From Limisphaerales bacterium (GTDB lineage: Bacteria; Verrucomicrobiota; Verrucomicrobiae; Limisphaerales; UBA11358), in contig PLZL01000104.1 of the NCBI GenBank assembly GCA_003152145.1, forward strand, positions 1-9,946: a DNA stretch of 9,946 nucleotides. The letters are read 5' to 3'. The notes under the pieces were generated by a model. The model saw only the letters and a list, made by a program, of their open reading frames with translations. It was not told the DNA's origin and ran no database searches. Position numbers and translations under genes: made by a program. Positions 1 through 9,176 of this stretch are shown here, one piece after another. Positions within the stretch are counted from its first letter, which is position 1, and each line of letters begins with the position of its first letter.

Positions 1-1767
<1,767 letters not shown>

Positions 1768-1779
1768 AATAAAACCATT

Positions 1780-2412
1780 ATGCCAACTCGCTTTCCTAAT
1801 TTGGTTGCCAGTGACGGCAAGCGTTTTTATTTTGGCCAGGACTTGGCTGAGGCCGAGGAAAGCTTTGGCATATCGGCCAAGCAACTTTCACCCAGCCTTG
1901 CGCGAGTGCGTCCAAACCACAGAATCATTGAAACAAAGGAACTGGCTTTGACTTTCGATACCGGCAGGTTGAGCAACATGGAATTTTTGGAGGATTTTGA
2001 CTTTAGGATTCCGCTGACGCCATACGCCGAGGACTGGAAGAACTTAAATGGTCTGGGTTTCGGAAGAGATATGACGCGCGGAGCTGCAGCCGGGTATTTG
2101 TCCACTTGGGAAAAACGGGTGAGCACGTTGGGCGCAAGAAAAATTGAGTGTGGGAATGATTTGTCTGCCATTGAATTCTCAACCTATTCTTCGGATGAAG
2201 ATGAAGATCTGAATGCTCTCAGTATTCATTGGAGCGTTTTCGGCATCAACATGGGAAAATCGCGCCGCGCGGGAGGAGGCGGGCTATGGGCGGATGGGTG
2301 GATCATACATTTTGCAACCGCCCGCGACGCCGACCTATATCAAGTTCCAATTGGAAAATTTCGCAGTATTTCTGCGTTTTGTGACGAGTTCAATACCGCC
2401 GCTAGAAAATGA
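1780..2412 (+). CDS. Hypothetical protein, 210 aa, downstream of aconitase
   Basis: I do not recognise this protein. It has no signal peptide or membrane segment, so it is probably cytoplasmic. The N-terminal part is mixed polar and hydrophobic. The centre carries aromatic stretches (FLEDFDFRIPLTPYAEDW, YLSTWEKRV), then an acidic run at 138-143 (SDEDED), and near the end a glycine-rich, Trp-containing motif RRAGGGGLWADGW (162-174). This mix of aromatic and acidic residues is seen in many small orphan proteins, including some contact-dependent immunity proteins, but there is no toxin gene beside it and I do not assign that role. The start ATG is 12 bases after the aconitase stop, without a visible Shine-Dalgarno, so translation probably depends on the aconitase transcript. 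The strand and compact reading frame support a real gene; no function is claimed. Confidence 0.72.
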   Translation: MPTRFPNLVASDGKRFYFGQDLAEAEESFGISAKQLSPSLARVRPNHRIIETKELALTFDTGRLSNMEFLEDFDFRIPLTPYAEDWKNLNGLGFGRDMTRGAAAGYLSTWEKRVSTLGARKIECGNDLSAIEFSTYSSDEDEDLNALSIHWSVFGINMGKSRRAGGGGLWADGWIIHFATARDADLYQVPIGKFRSISAFCDEFNTAARK

Positions 2413-2471
2413 TACGGCTGAATTTTCCCGAAGTCGAACCCGAAGCGTTTCCGAAATTCGCAGCCCAATTT

Positions 2472-2513
2472 GCCGGACCGCATCATCGCTGCGTGCAACG
2501 CAGTAATTCCGGC
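2472..2513. repeat. Nested inverted repeat between two convergent genes
   Basis: The 122-base gap between the converging genes contains a perfect 6-bp inverted repeat with a 3-base loop, CTGCGT-gca-ACGCAG (2489-2503). It is enclosed by a second 6-bp pair, GCCGGA (2472-2477) and TCCGGC (2508-2513). The RNA of either strand could fold into a stem with an internal loop. The position, between two 3' ends, suggests a bidirectional transcription stop, but there is no T-run on either side, so it is not a classical intrinsic terminator. No other feature is seen between 2413 and 2534. Confidence 0.3.
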
Positions 2514-2534
2514 GGACAAGATTTTGCGAGCGTC

Positions 2535-3356
2535 TCAAAGCCGAGCGTTTCTAGTCGTCTCCAAAATCTTTTCCAAAATCTCCTGTATGTCCTCGTTGTG
2601 CTGCTGCGACGCCATGCCGAAGGCATGGATGACGTCGAGGATGAACGCGGCATTGTCAGGGTTGAAATCGTAATAAATCGTTTCCTTCGAATTGGCCGGG
2701 CCGGGCCTCCTCAAATTACCGTTCATGTCCAGAACCTGATTCATCGGCAGGCAGACATAAACCATCGCCTGATAACCGACGGCGCGCTGCTTCTGCTTGA
2801 GCTGGATTTGCACCGAGCCATGCGGCGTGGTTTTAGTAAATTGTGGCAGGCGCTGGACGGCGCTTTGAAATCCATTCGCCGCGGCATTGGTTGAAGTCTC
2901 GACTTGCACGGCTTGATTTTCCTCAAATTCCGACGGTTGGATTATCTTCAGTGCTTCAATTTCACGAATTAGGTCATTTGTCGAAAGCAAGCCAAGTCGG
3001 ACACTTTCGAGGATGATTTTGGAAAGTTCGTGGCCGTATTTCGTCTCGCCATTGCGCGTGAATTTGATTTCCAGAACAACACTCGGACTGTTCGTGTTCG
3101 GGATGTCGTAGCCGATCTGCCATTCGAGGTAATGCCTTTCACCGAGCGAAGTTTTGGTCGGCGCGACGGGGATTCCGAATCCGTTCGGCGTCATCTCCTT
3201 CGCGCGCGCTTTGCCGGTCACGTCGGTGAGCGGCAACCGGACGCGAACCGCATCGCCGTTCGTGAAAATGAGGACCTGTTTGTAGCCGGTGTCGGCGCAA
3301 AGCGCCGGGAGCATGAAGGCGAGCGAAAGAAAACAAGCAGCAAGGGTTTTGCGCAT
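2535..3356 (-). CDS. Secreted hypothetical protein, 273 aa, with signal peptide
   Basis: The N-terminus is a clear signal peptide: positive start MRKT, then a hydrophobic stretch (LAACFLSLAFMLPAL), with cleavage likely near residues 20-21. It lacks a proper lipobox, so the product is probably periplasmic or extracellular rather than a lipoprotein. The mature ~252 residues begin with a beta-rich part (KQVLIFTNGDAVRVRLPL). A helical part follows (ELSKIILESVRLGLLSTNDLIREIEALK), then a beta-like stretch (GSVQIQLKQKQRAVGYQAMVYVC) and a polar helix at the C-terminus (HNEDIQEILEKILETT). I do not recognise the family and see no catalytic motif I trust. The ATG at 3354-3356 is chosen because it directly precedes the signal peptide; no Shine-Dalgarno is visible. 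It converges with the 210-aa gene and is divergent from the large repeat protein. Confidence 0.78.
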   Translation of the reverse strand: MRKTLAACFLSLAFMLPALCADTGYKQVLIFTNGDAVRVRLPLTDVTGKARAKEMTPNGFGIPVAPTKTSLGERHYLEWQIGYDIPNTNSPSVVLEIKFTRNGETKYGHELSKIILESVRLGLLSTNDLIREIEALKIIQPSEFEENQAVQVETSTNAAANGFQSAVQRLPQFTKTTPHGSVQIQLKQKQRAVGYQAMVYVCLPMNQVLDMNGNLRRPGPANSKETIYYDFNPDNAAFILDVIHAFGMASQQHNEDIQEILEKILETTRNARL

Positions 3357-3549
3357 GGGAAAGATTTAGACCGGATTGGCCGGTTTTTCAAAACCTTTTC
3401 CGAGGCCGCATGGCAAATGAGGTCTTGGCAAACTCGAAATGCCTCCGCGATGGCGTCCGCCCGCGAACGCCCGTTTGTCCCCCGGCAAGGCCGCAAGCTG
3501 AACCAGTCGAAGAACAAAATAATACTTCCAATACTAGTCAAATATCTTA

Positions 3550-3578
3550 TTGACGCCCTGCATTTTTGTTGATCTAAT
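3550..3578 (+). promoter_or_regulatory. Sigma-70-like promoter for the large repeat protein
   Basis: TTGACG (3550-3555) and TCTAAT (3573-3578) each match the consensus at five of six positions and are separated by exactly 17 bases. Transcription would begin near 3585, leaving a leader of only about 10 bases before the ATG at 3595. That leader contains AGGCGA (3585-3590), a weak Shine-Dalgarno four bases from the start. This also argues against the in-frame TTG at 3550 and ATG at 3577 as starts, since they lie within the promoter. The rest of the spacer 3357-3549 has only short inverted repeats (for example ACCGG/CCGGT at 3370-3384) and no gene. Confidence 0.5.
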
Positions 3579-3594
3579 GGAAACAGGCGAAATC

Positions 3595-6444
3595 ATGAAC
3601 GTTCCTGTTTTAACATTGCTCGTTGCGGCAATATTGTCTCTGGCCACGATTTCGCTTCCCGGCATGACGATCGTTTGGGGCAACCCCAGCGGCGGCAATT
3701 GGAGCGACTCGTCCAACTGGAAGCCGAAGCAAATTCCCGGCGCAAATGATACGGCCGTAGTCACCAACAGCGGCAACTATACGGTGACGTTGGACATCGC
3801 CGCAAACGTGGGCGGCTTGGTGCTGGGCGCGAATGATGGCAACACGCAAACGCTCGCCTTCAATGGCCAGAGTTTTACGCTCGCCGGACAGGCGGCGTTG
3901 AATCCCGGCGGCATGATTGATTTGAGCAGAGGCACGTTCAACGGCAACACCAACAGCGGCGGCGCGATTTACAGTGGAACCCTGACTCCTTCCGGAGGCG
4001 TATTGTCCGGGAAATTTACTTTTGCCAGCAACAGCGTCCTGAATCTCAATGCAACCAATATTTTGAGTGGGCTCATAGTTTTTACAAATTACGGCACGAT
4101 CACTTGGAGCAATACCGATTTATACGGCAATCCGGCCTTGCAAATTGTCAACCACGGATTGTGGGACGCGAAGACGAACAATACCTTCTCTGAAGCGGCC
4201 TTCAACAACTACGGCACCTTCCGCAAATCCGGCGGCGTATATCTGGGAGTTGTTTACACCTATTTCGACACGAACGCCATTTTCAACAACTTTGGAACCG
4301 TGGACGTGCAATCGGGCCTGCTCCAGATCGAAAACGGTTCCGGCAGCGGCACATTCAACATCGCTACCGGCACGATGATCGCCTTTGATCCATGGGATGG
4401 CAATTTTACATTAACTGGCAACCCAACGTTCAGCGGCGGCGGTGGTGTGGAAGGTTTGCTGCAAGGCAACAACGCCGTGATTCAAGGTGCGCTGTCATTT
4501 TATCCGGGGTGGTTCGGGCGGGGTTATCTGTCCGGCTCCCTGACCATTGCTTCCAACGCCACGTTGAATTTAATCGCTGGCGGCGCCGCGCCGGCGACCT
4601 TCAATGGCGTCTCGTTCACCAACTACGGCACCGTCAACTGGAACGACACTTGGCTGAACGGCCAATCCAATGCGCAGATTTACAACTACGGCCTGTGGAA
4701 CGCGACGAGCAATGACGTATTTGGCGGCGTCAGCGGCGGCACGGTCTTCAACAACTACGGCACGTTCCGCAAGTCCGGCGGCCCCGGCTTCGCTTTCATT
4801 CCTGCAGACACTGACTTGTCCGGCGTCGCCTTCAACAATCTGGGCACGCTTGATGTCCAAATTGGAGCCGTGGCCATTTACGCCGGAACAGGCAGTGGAA
4901 CTTTTAATACCGCCAGTGGCGCGGCGATCAGCTTTGATCCTGACGCCAATTTTACCCTGACCGGCAGCCCAACGTTCAGCGGCGGCGGCGTGGTGGAAGG
5001 TCTGCTGCAAGGCGACAACGCGGTGATTCAAGGCGCGCTGTCATTTTATCCGGGCGGGTGGTATTACAGCAACATATCAGGCCGGTTGACCATTGCTTCC
5101 AATGCCACGTTGAATTTAATCGCCGGCGACGTCATACCGACGACCTTCAAGGGCGCTTTGTTCACCAACTACGGCACGGTGGTTTGGGACAACACGGATT
5201 TGCAGTGCCAAACCAATCCGCAGATTCATAACTACGGCCTGTGGAATGTGACGAGCAACAACGCATTTGCCGGCGGCAACGGCGGCACGGTCTTCAACAA
5301 CTACGGCACCTTCCGCAAATCCGGTGGCACGGGCACAATTCCCGGCCCGAATTATTCTTCTTTCGATAACAATACAAGTTTCAACAATTCCGGCACCGTG
5401 GACCTTCAAATTGGCGAGTTGTTGGTTTGGGGCGGCAGCGCCACCGGGACATTCAGCATCAGCAACGGCGCGTCCATTGATCTTGAGAATTATGCTTTGA
5501 GCGGCAATCCAACCTTTGTCGGCTCCGGCTTCAGTGGCGGTTCGCTGATTGGCAGCAATGCCGTGCTTCATGGCTCGATGATATTCATCTATGGTTCGCT
5601 GTCCGGTGCGCTGACGCTGGCCAGCAATGCCACAATCAACCTGGACGGAAACTTTGGCGCGCCTGTCTTTGCGGGCACTTTGTTCACCAACTACGGCATC
5701 GTCAACTGGGACAATACCGATTTAAACGGCCAGGCCAATCCACAGATCTGTAATTACGGCCTGTGGGACGCCAAGGCAAACAACAATGCGTTTCATGGCG
5801 GTTCTGGCGGCGTGACGACCTTCAACAACTATGGCACGTTCCACAAGTCCGGCGGCGCTTCGTTTTTGGACAATAACACGGTTTTCAATAACTCCGGCAC
5901 AGCAGATGTCCAAGCAGGATCGCTGGCGATTGGCGGTGGTTACGCGCTGGCGGGCGGGGCATTGAACTTTGGCATCAGCAGTTCAACCAATTTCGGCGTC
6001 ATTTCATTTGCGGGCAGCGCCGCGCTGGCGGGAACCTTGAGCGTTAATCTAGCCAACGGCTATACGCCTGCCATCAGCAATTCCTTCGCCTTGATTAACT
6101 ACAGTTCGGAGACGGGGATTTTTACCCCGTTGAATCTGCCGCATCTTCCGCCCGCGCTGGCGTGGCAGACCAATTATGGCAGCACGGCCTTCACGTTGAG
6201 CCTCGTGGCCGCGCCACCGCTCCATTTGTCGCCGTCGCCGGTGTCCACGCTGGGCGGCACCAATTTCTCCTTCAGTTGGAACGCGGTCACGGGACTCACG
6301 TATCAAGCGCAATATACGACCAATTTGGCCTCGACCAACTGGCTCAACCTCGCCGGCCCTATTGCCGGCAGCAACGGCGTGATGTCCGTGTCGGACGTCA
6401 TGGGGCTGAATCTACAGAGATTTTACCGGTTGGTAGCACAGTAA
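3595..6444 (+). CDS. Large secreted repeat protein with Verrucomicrobia-type C-terminal module, 949 aa
   Basis: Probably an exported, beta-rich surface or extracellular protein. From the ATG at 3595, residues 1 to about 23 form a hydrophobic signal-like segment (VPVLTLLVAAILSLATIS), unusual in lacking Lys/Arg before it. Residues 28-79 hold the module WGNPSGGNWSDSSNW ... YTVTLD, common in autotransporter-like and beta-strand-repeat proteins. Residues 137-782 hold four tandem units of 175-182 residues. Residues 783-875 resemble the region (GTLSVNLANGYTP, SFALINY, TGIFTPLNLP) found before the end of many such proteins. Residues 876-949 form a C-terminal module (FSFSWNAVTGLTYQAQYTTN, LNLQRFYRLVAQ) that I associate with Verrucomicrobiota exported proteins. 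No enzyme motif is seen. The protein is rich in Asn, Gly, Ser and Thr and has only two cysteines (units 3 and 4). Adhesion or matrix function is a guess. It converges on the M16 peptidase gene with a 54-base gap. Confidence 0.85.
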   Translation: MNVPVLTLLVAAILSLATISLPGMTIVWGNPSGGNWSDSSNWKPKQIPGANDTAVVTNSGNYTVTLDIAANVGGLVLGANDGNTQTLAFNGQSFTLAGQAALNPGGMIDLSRGTFNGNTNSGGAIYSGTLTPSGGVLSGKFTFASNSVLNLNATNILSGLIVFTNYGTITWSNTDLYGNPALQIVNHGLWDAKTNNTFSEAAFNNYGTFRKSGGVYLGVVYTYFDTNAIFNNFGTVDVQSGLLQIENGSGSGTFNIATGTMIAFDPWDGNFTLTGNPTFSGGGGVEGLLQGNNAVIQGALSFYPGWFGRGYLSGSLTIASNATLNLIAGGAAPATFNGVSFTNYGTVNWNDTWLNGQSNAQIYNYGLWNATSNDVFGGVSGGTVFNNYGTFRKSGGPGFAFIPADTDLSGVAFNNLGTLDVQIGAVAIYAGTGSGTFNTASGAAISFDPDANFTLTGSPTFSGGGVVEGLLQGDNAVIQGALSFYPGGWYYSNISGRLTIASNATLNLIAGDVIPTTFKGALFTNYGTVVWDNTDLQCQTNPQIHNYGLWNVTSNNAFAGGNGGTVFNNYGTFRKSGGTGTIPGPNYSSFDNNTSFNNSGTVDLQIGELLVWGGSATGTFSISNGASIDLENYALSGNPTFVGSGFSGGSLIGSNAVLHGSMIFIYGSLSGALTLASNATINLDGNFGAPVFAGTLFTNYGIVNWDNTDLNGQANPQICNYGLWDAKANNNAFHGGSGGVTTFNNYGTFHKSGGASFLDNNTVFNNSGTADVQAGSLAIGGGYALAGGALNFGISSSTNFGVISFAGSAALAGTLSVNLANGYTPAISNSFALINYSSETGIFTPLNLPHLPPALAWQTNYGSTAFTLSLVAAPPLHLSPSPVSTLGGTNFSFSWNAVTGLTYQAQYTTNLASTNWLNLAGPIAGSNGVMSVSDVMGLNLQRFYRLVAQ
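4003..5940 (+). repeat. Four tandem coding repeats of about 525-546 bp
   Basis: Units begin at about 4003, 4528, 5074 and 5599, each opening with a form of 'SG-x-LT-ASNATLNL'. Each unit then carries FTNYG-x-V-x-W, QI-x-NYGLW, FNNYGTFRKSGG and FNN-x-GT-x-DVQ-x-G in the same order. The FNNYGTF-[RH]-KSGG motif occurs at 4201, 4747, 5293 and 5821. Unit 4 has His for Arg and is shorter at its end, where it runs into the C-terminal region. Similarity is high at the DNA level across the ends of units 1 and 2: bases 4422-4509 and 4968-5055 (offset 546) differ at about 8 of 88 positions by hand alignment. Units 1-2 and 2-3 are closest, unit 4 most diverged. Confidence 0.9.
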
Positions 6445-6498
6445 CGCTCCGACAAATTGTTTCACTTGCCCGCCCTTTTGCCTCGCTGCTCTTGATTA

Positions 6499-9057
6499 TC
6501 AAGCGTTGGCCGGTTTCACGACCGCGACCACAAAGGCTTCCGGCTTGAGATATTTTTGCGCGGCGGCCTTGACCTGTTCGAGGGTGACGGCCTCGTATTT
6601 TGCGTCGTCCAATTCGGCGTGCTGCCAGCCGAGGCCGTAAAGTTCGTCGAGCGCAGTGAGGTGCGCAAGGTTGCCTAAGTCCTGGCGCGCGATTTTCTTC
6701 TGGCCGATAATTTTAGCCTTGGCGCGCTTGAGTTCCTCGGCGGTCAAACCTTCCGTGCGCAGCAACTCCGCTTCCTTGAGTAATTCCGTTTCCACCTGCG
6801 CGGTCTTCGTCGGCTCGGTGCCGGTGTAAAATGCGAAGTAACCTGGCGCGAGTCCGGCCAGATTCTGCGCGCCGACGTAGTAAGCCAGGCCAAGCTGTTC
6901 GCGGATGCGCAGGAACAGCCGCGAGCCGAGGTCGCTGCAACATTCCTGCAACACATCCAGTGCGTAGCGGTCCTCGCTGTCCATCGTCGTGCCGGCGAAC
7001 CCGATGACCAGCACGGCCTGCTTTTTGTCCTTTGTTTCCTCGACGCGCTTGGGCGAAGTGAGAAGAGGGGAAGGGGAGGTGCGAATCAGTTTGTCCGCTT
7101 CGGGATTCTTCCGCCAGTTTCCGAAAGCCCTTTCGACGGCGCCCCTGACATCGCCAACCTTCACGTCGCCGTAAATCGCCAGCACGCAATTGTTCGGCAC
7201 GGCCAGCTTTTGATGGAACGACCTCAAATCGCCGGTGGAAATCTTCCCGACCGATTCCTCCGTGCCGAGCGAATCCAGCCCGTAGCCGGTGTCGCCGAAC
7301 AATCCACGCCGCATCGCGACGCTCGCGCTATTCAGCAAATCATCCTTCCGGGCGTGGATGCCGGCAATCTGCACCTCGCGTTCGCGGTCCAATTCGCTGG
7401 CGGGAAAAGTCGGGTTCAGCAGGACATCGGCGAGCAAATCCAGCCCGGTCGAGAAATCGCTGCTCAACACCTCCGCGTTCACGCCAAAGCTGTTGTTGCC
7501 GCCGTAGCTGTCGAGGCTGCCGCCGACGGATTCAATCTCCGTGGCGATCTTTTCCGCGCTGCGCGTCGGCGTGCCCTTGAGCAGCGTCCGGGCGAGCAAC
7601 TGCGTGATGCCGTTGTTCGCGGTCGTTTCCGCCAGCACGCCGCCCTTGAACGCGGCGCGAAATTCCACGAACGGCAGCCGGTGATTCTCCTTCACCAGCA
7701 GGCGCAGTCCGTTCGGCAATTCAAACTTCTTGATCGGCTGGTCGCTGTTCGTTTCAGTAACCTTGGCAACCTTCGGCGACGTGCCGTTCGGCAACAGCGC
7801 GTAGAGCGTGCGGTTTTCCGCCGTGAGATATTCGCGGGCGATGCGTTGGACATCCGCGTGCGAGACGCGCTTGACGGCGGCAAGGTAGCGCTCCGAGAAC
7901 GTAAGATTGTTCGCCGCGAGCCAGCTTCCGCCGAGATCGTTCGCCTGACCCTCCATCGTCTTGCGCGTGGCTAGCGTGGCGGAGATGAATTGCTTGACCG
8001 CCTTGCTCACCTCGTTCGAAGAAACTGAAATGGACTTCACCTTCTCGATTTCGGCGAGAATCGCGTCACGCGCGGTGGTGAATTTGTCCGCGTCCACAAT
8101 CGCGCTGACGCCAATTAGACCGGGATTGCCCGGGCTGTAAGTCCACGCATCCACGTGATGCACGAGGCCAGCCTTTTCGCGCACCTGCTGGAAGAGACGC
8201 GAACTGCGTCCGCTGCCGAGCAACACCGCCAGCACGTCCAGCGCCGGCACATCGGGATGGCGGAGTTCGGGAATGTGCCACGCGAAATGCAGATACCCCA
8301 GTTCAATGGGCGCTTCCTCGACGATTTCGCGCGCCGCCGTCTGTTTCGGTTCCTCGGGCAAAACCATCGGCGGCATCGCCTTCGCCTTGCTCTGCGCGTA
8401 AGCCTCGCGGATTTGCGCCACCACCTCGTCGTTCTTGATGTCGCCCGTGACGACGTAGAAGACGTTGTTCGGCGCGTATTTCTCCTGATAATAACCGCGG
8501 ATGTCCTCCGGCTTCAGCTCGTTGAAAATGTCCGGATACCCGATGACCGTGAGGCGATACGGACTGCGCGTGTAGGCCGTCTCAAACAGCCGGCGGCTCG
8601 CGCGGCGGGCGGGATCATCCACGTTCATATCCATCTCGCGGCGGATGACATCCATTTCCTTGGCCAGTTCATCCGGCGGCAACGACGCGTGCTGCATGAT
8701 GTCGCACAGGATGTCAATCGCTGTGCGCGCGCCCGTGTTCGGCACGTCAATGTGATACACCGTGCGGTCGAAGCTCGTGTAGGCGTTCATGTAACCGCCG
8801 GCCTCCTGCACCTCCTGGTCAATCCGGCTGCCGGGCCGCGTCGTTGTGCCCTTGAACAGCATATGCTCCAGCACGTGCGACAGGCCCGCGCCGAGCCAGC
8901 GGCCCTCGTGGATGCTGCCCGTCATCGCCCACGCCTGCGCCGACACCACCGGCGCGCTATGGTCCTCGCGCACGATGATGACGAGGCCGTTGTCCAGCGT
9001 GGTGAGTTTGACGCCGGGGGGCAGGGCGGCGATGTCGTTGGCGGATGAATGTGTCAT
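6499..9057 (-). CDS. M16 (insulinase/pitrilysin) zinc metallopeptidase, two-half, 852 aa
   Basis: A clamshell peptidase of the M16 family with both halves in one chain. The N-terminal half has the inverted zinc motif HxxEH as HVLEH (His61, Glu64, His65) followed by KGT, and the third ligand Glu141 in VIRREMD, 76 residues later as expected. The M16 C-type domain includes LLGSGRSSRLFQQVREKAGLVH. The second half (from about 450) repeats the fold, but the motif is degenerate: Gln486, Ala489 and Arg490 replace the His, Glu and His. It ends with a matching C-type domain (DLGSRLFLRIREQLGLAYYVGAQ). The active-plus-inactive arrangement resembles fused processing-peptidase subunits and the PqqL group. 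No signal peptide is seen, so it is probably cytoplasmic. The ATG at 9055-9057 is preferred; a TTG extension to 9120 adds 21 unconserved-looking residues. A Ser/Pro linker (RTSPSPLLTSPKR) lies in the second half. Substrate unknown. Confidence 0.95.
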   Translation of the reverse strand: MTHSSANDIAALPPGVKLTTLDNGLVIIVREDHSAPVVSAQAWAMTGSIHEGRWLGAGLSHVLEHMLFKGTTTRPGSRIDQEVQEAGGYMNAYTSFDRTVYHIDVPNTGARTAIDILCDIMQHASLPPDELAKEMDVIRREMDMNVDDPARRASRRLFETAYTRSPYRLTVIGYPDIFNELKPEDIRGYYQEKYAPNNVFYVVTGDIKNDEVVAQIREAYAQSKAKAMPPMVLPEEPKQTAAREIVEEAPIELGYLHFAWHIPELRHPDVPALDVLAVLLGSGRSSRLFQQVREKAGLVHHVDAWTYSPGNPGLIGVSAIVDADKFTTARDAILAEIEKVKSISVSSNEVSKAVKQFISATLATRKTMEGQANDLGGSWLAANNLTFSERYLAAVKRVSHADVQRIAREYLTAENRTLYALLPNGTSPKVAKVTETNSDQPIKKFELPNGLRLLVKENHRLPFVEFRAAFKGGVLAETTANNGITQLLARTLLKGTPTRSAEKIATEIESVGGSLDSYGGNNSFGVNAEVLSSDFSTGLDLLADVLLNPTFPASELDREREVQIAGIHARKDDLLNSASVAMRRGLFGDTGYGLDSLGTEESVGKISTGDLRSFHQKLAVPNNCVLAIYGDVKVGDVRGAVERAFGNWRKNPEADKLIRTSPSPLLTSPKRVEETKDKKQAVLVIGFAGTTMDSEDRYALDVLQECCSDLGSRLFLRIREQLGLAYYVGAQNLAGLAPGYFAFYTGTEPTKTAQVETELLKEAELLRTEGLTAEELKRAKAKIIGQKKIARQDLGNLAHLTALDELYGLGWQHAELDDAKYEAVTLEQVKAAAQKYLKPEAFVVAVVKPANA

Positions 9058-9077
9058 GTCAAATTGAGTCGGATTGG

Positions 9078-9105
9078 AGGATATTCGGAAATGCGCTTGG
9101 GGCAA
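9078..9105 (-). promoter_or_regulatory. Possible promoter of the M16 peptidase gene
   Basis: On the minus strand, TTGCCC (9100-9105) and TATCCT (9078-9083) are separated by 16 bases, each with four of six consensus matches. Transcription would start near 9071, about 13 bases before the ATG at 9057, which agrees with that start and not with the TTG at 9120. The match is modest and could be chance. Confidence 0.28.
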
Positions 9106-9176
9106 TCCGAATCCATGCAATCCATGTCTAAACGCAGAATTGACGCTGCCAAATTTCCGGCGCGGACTTGTCCCTT

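Noticed and set aside
2409..2894. Forward ORF of 161 codons starting in an ATGA overlap with the 210-aa gene
   Set aside because: The overlap looks like translational coupling, but most of the frame runs antisense to the signal-peptide gene at 2535-3356, which is far more protein-like.
3370..3388. ACCGG/CCGGT inverted repeat followed by TTTT
   Set aside because: It resembles a terminator on the + strand, but no + strand gene ends before it and the stem is only 5 bp.
3363..3391. TTGAAA ... TAAATC/TCTAAA as a promoter for the minus-strand secreted protein
   Set aside because: Matches are weak or the spacing is 15 bases, and transcription would begin right at the start codon.
6491..6503. CTTGA-TTA-TCAAG inverted repeat at the 3' end of the M16 gene
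   Set aside because: The stem is 5 bp, AT-rich, overlaps the stop codon and has no T-run; too weak to call a terminator.
7210..7974. Forward 254-codon ORF
   Set aside because: It is the complementary strand of the well-supported M16 peptidase, and its composition (Arg, Ala, Val, Gln rich) is typical of a shadow frame.
8155..9048. Forward 297-codon ORF
   Set aside because: It is antisense to the catalytic half of the M16 peptidase and is His/Arg/Ala/Val rich with no recognisable domain; a shadow frame.
9058..9120. N-terminal extension of the M16 peptidase from a TTG at 9118-9120
   Set aside because: The extra 21 residues show no family similarity or signal peptide, and a possible promoter lies within this stretch; ATG 9057 is simpler.
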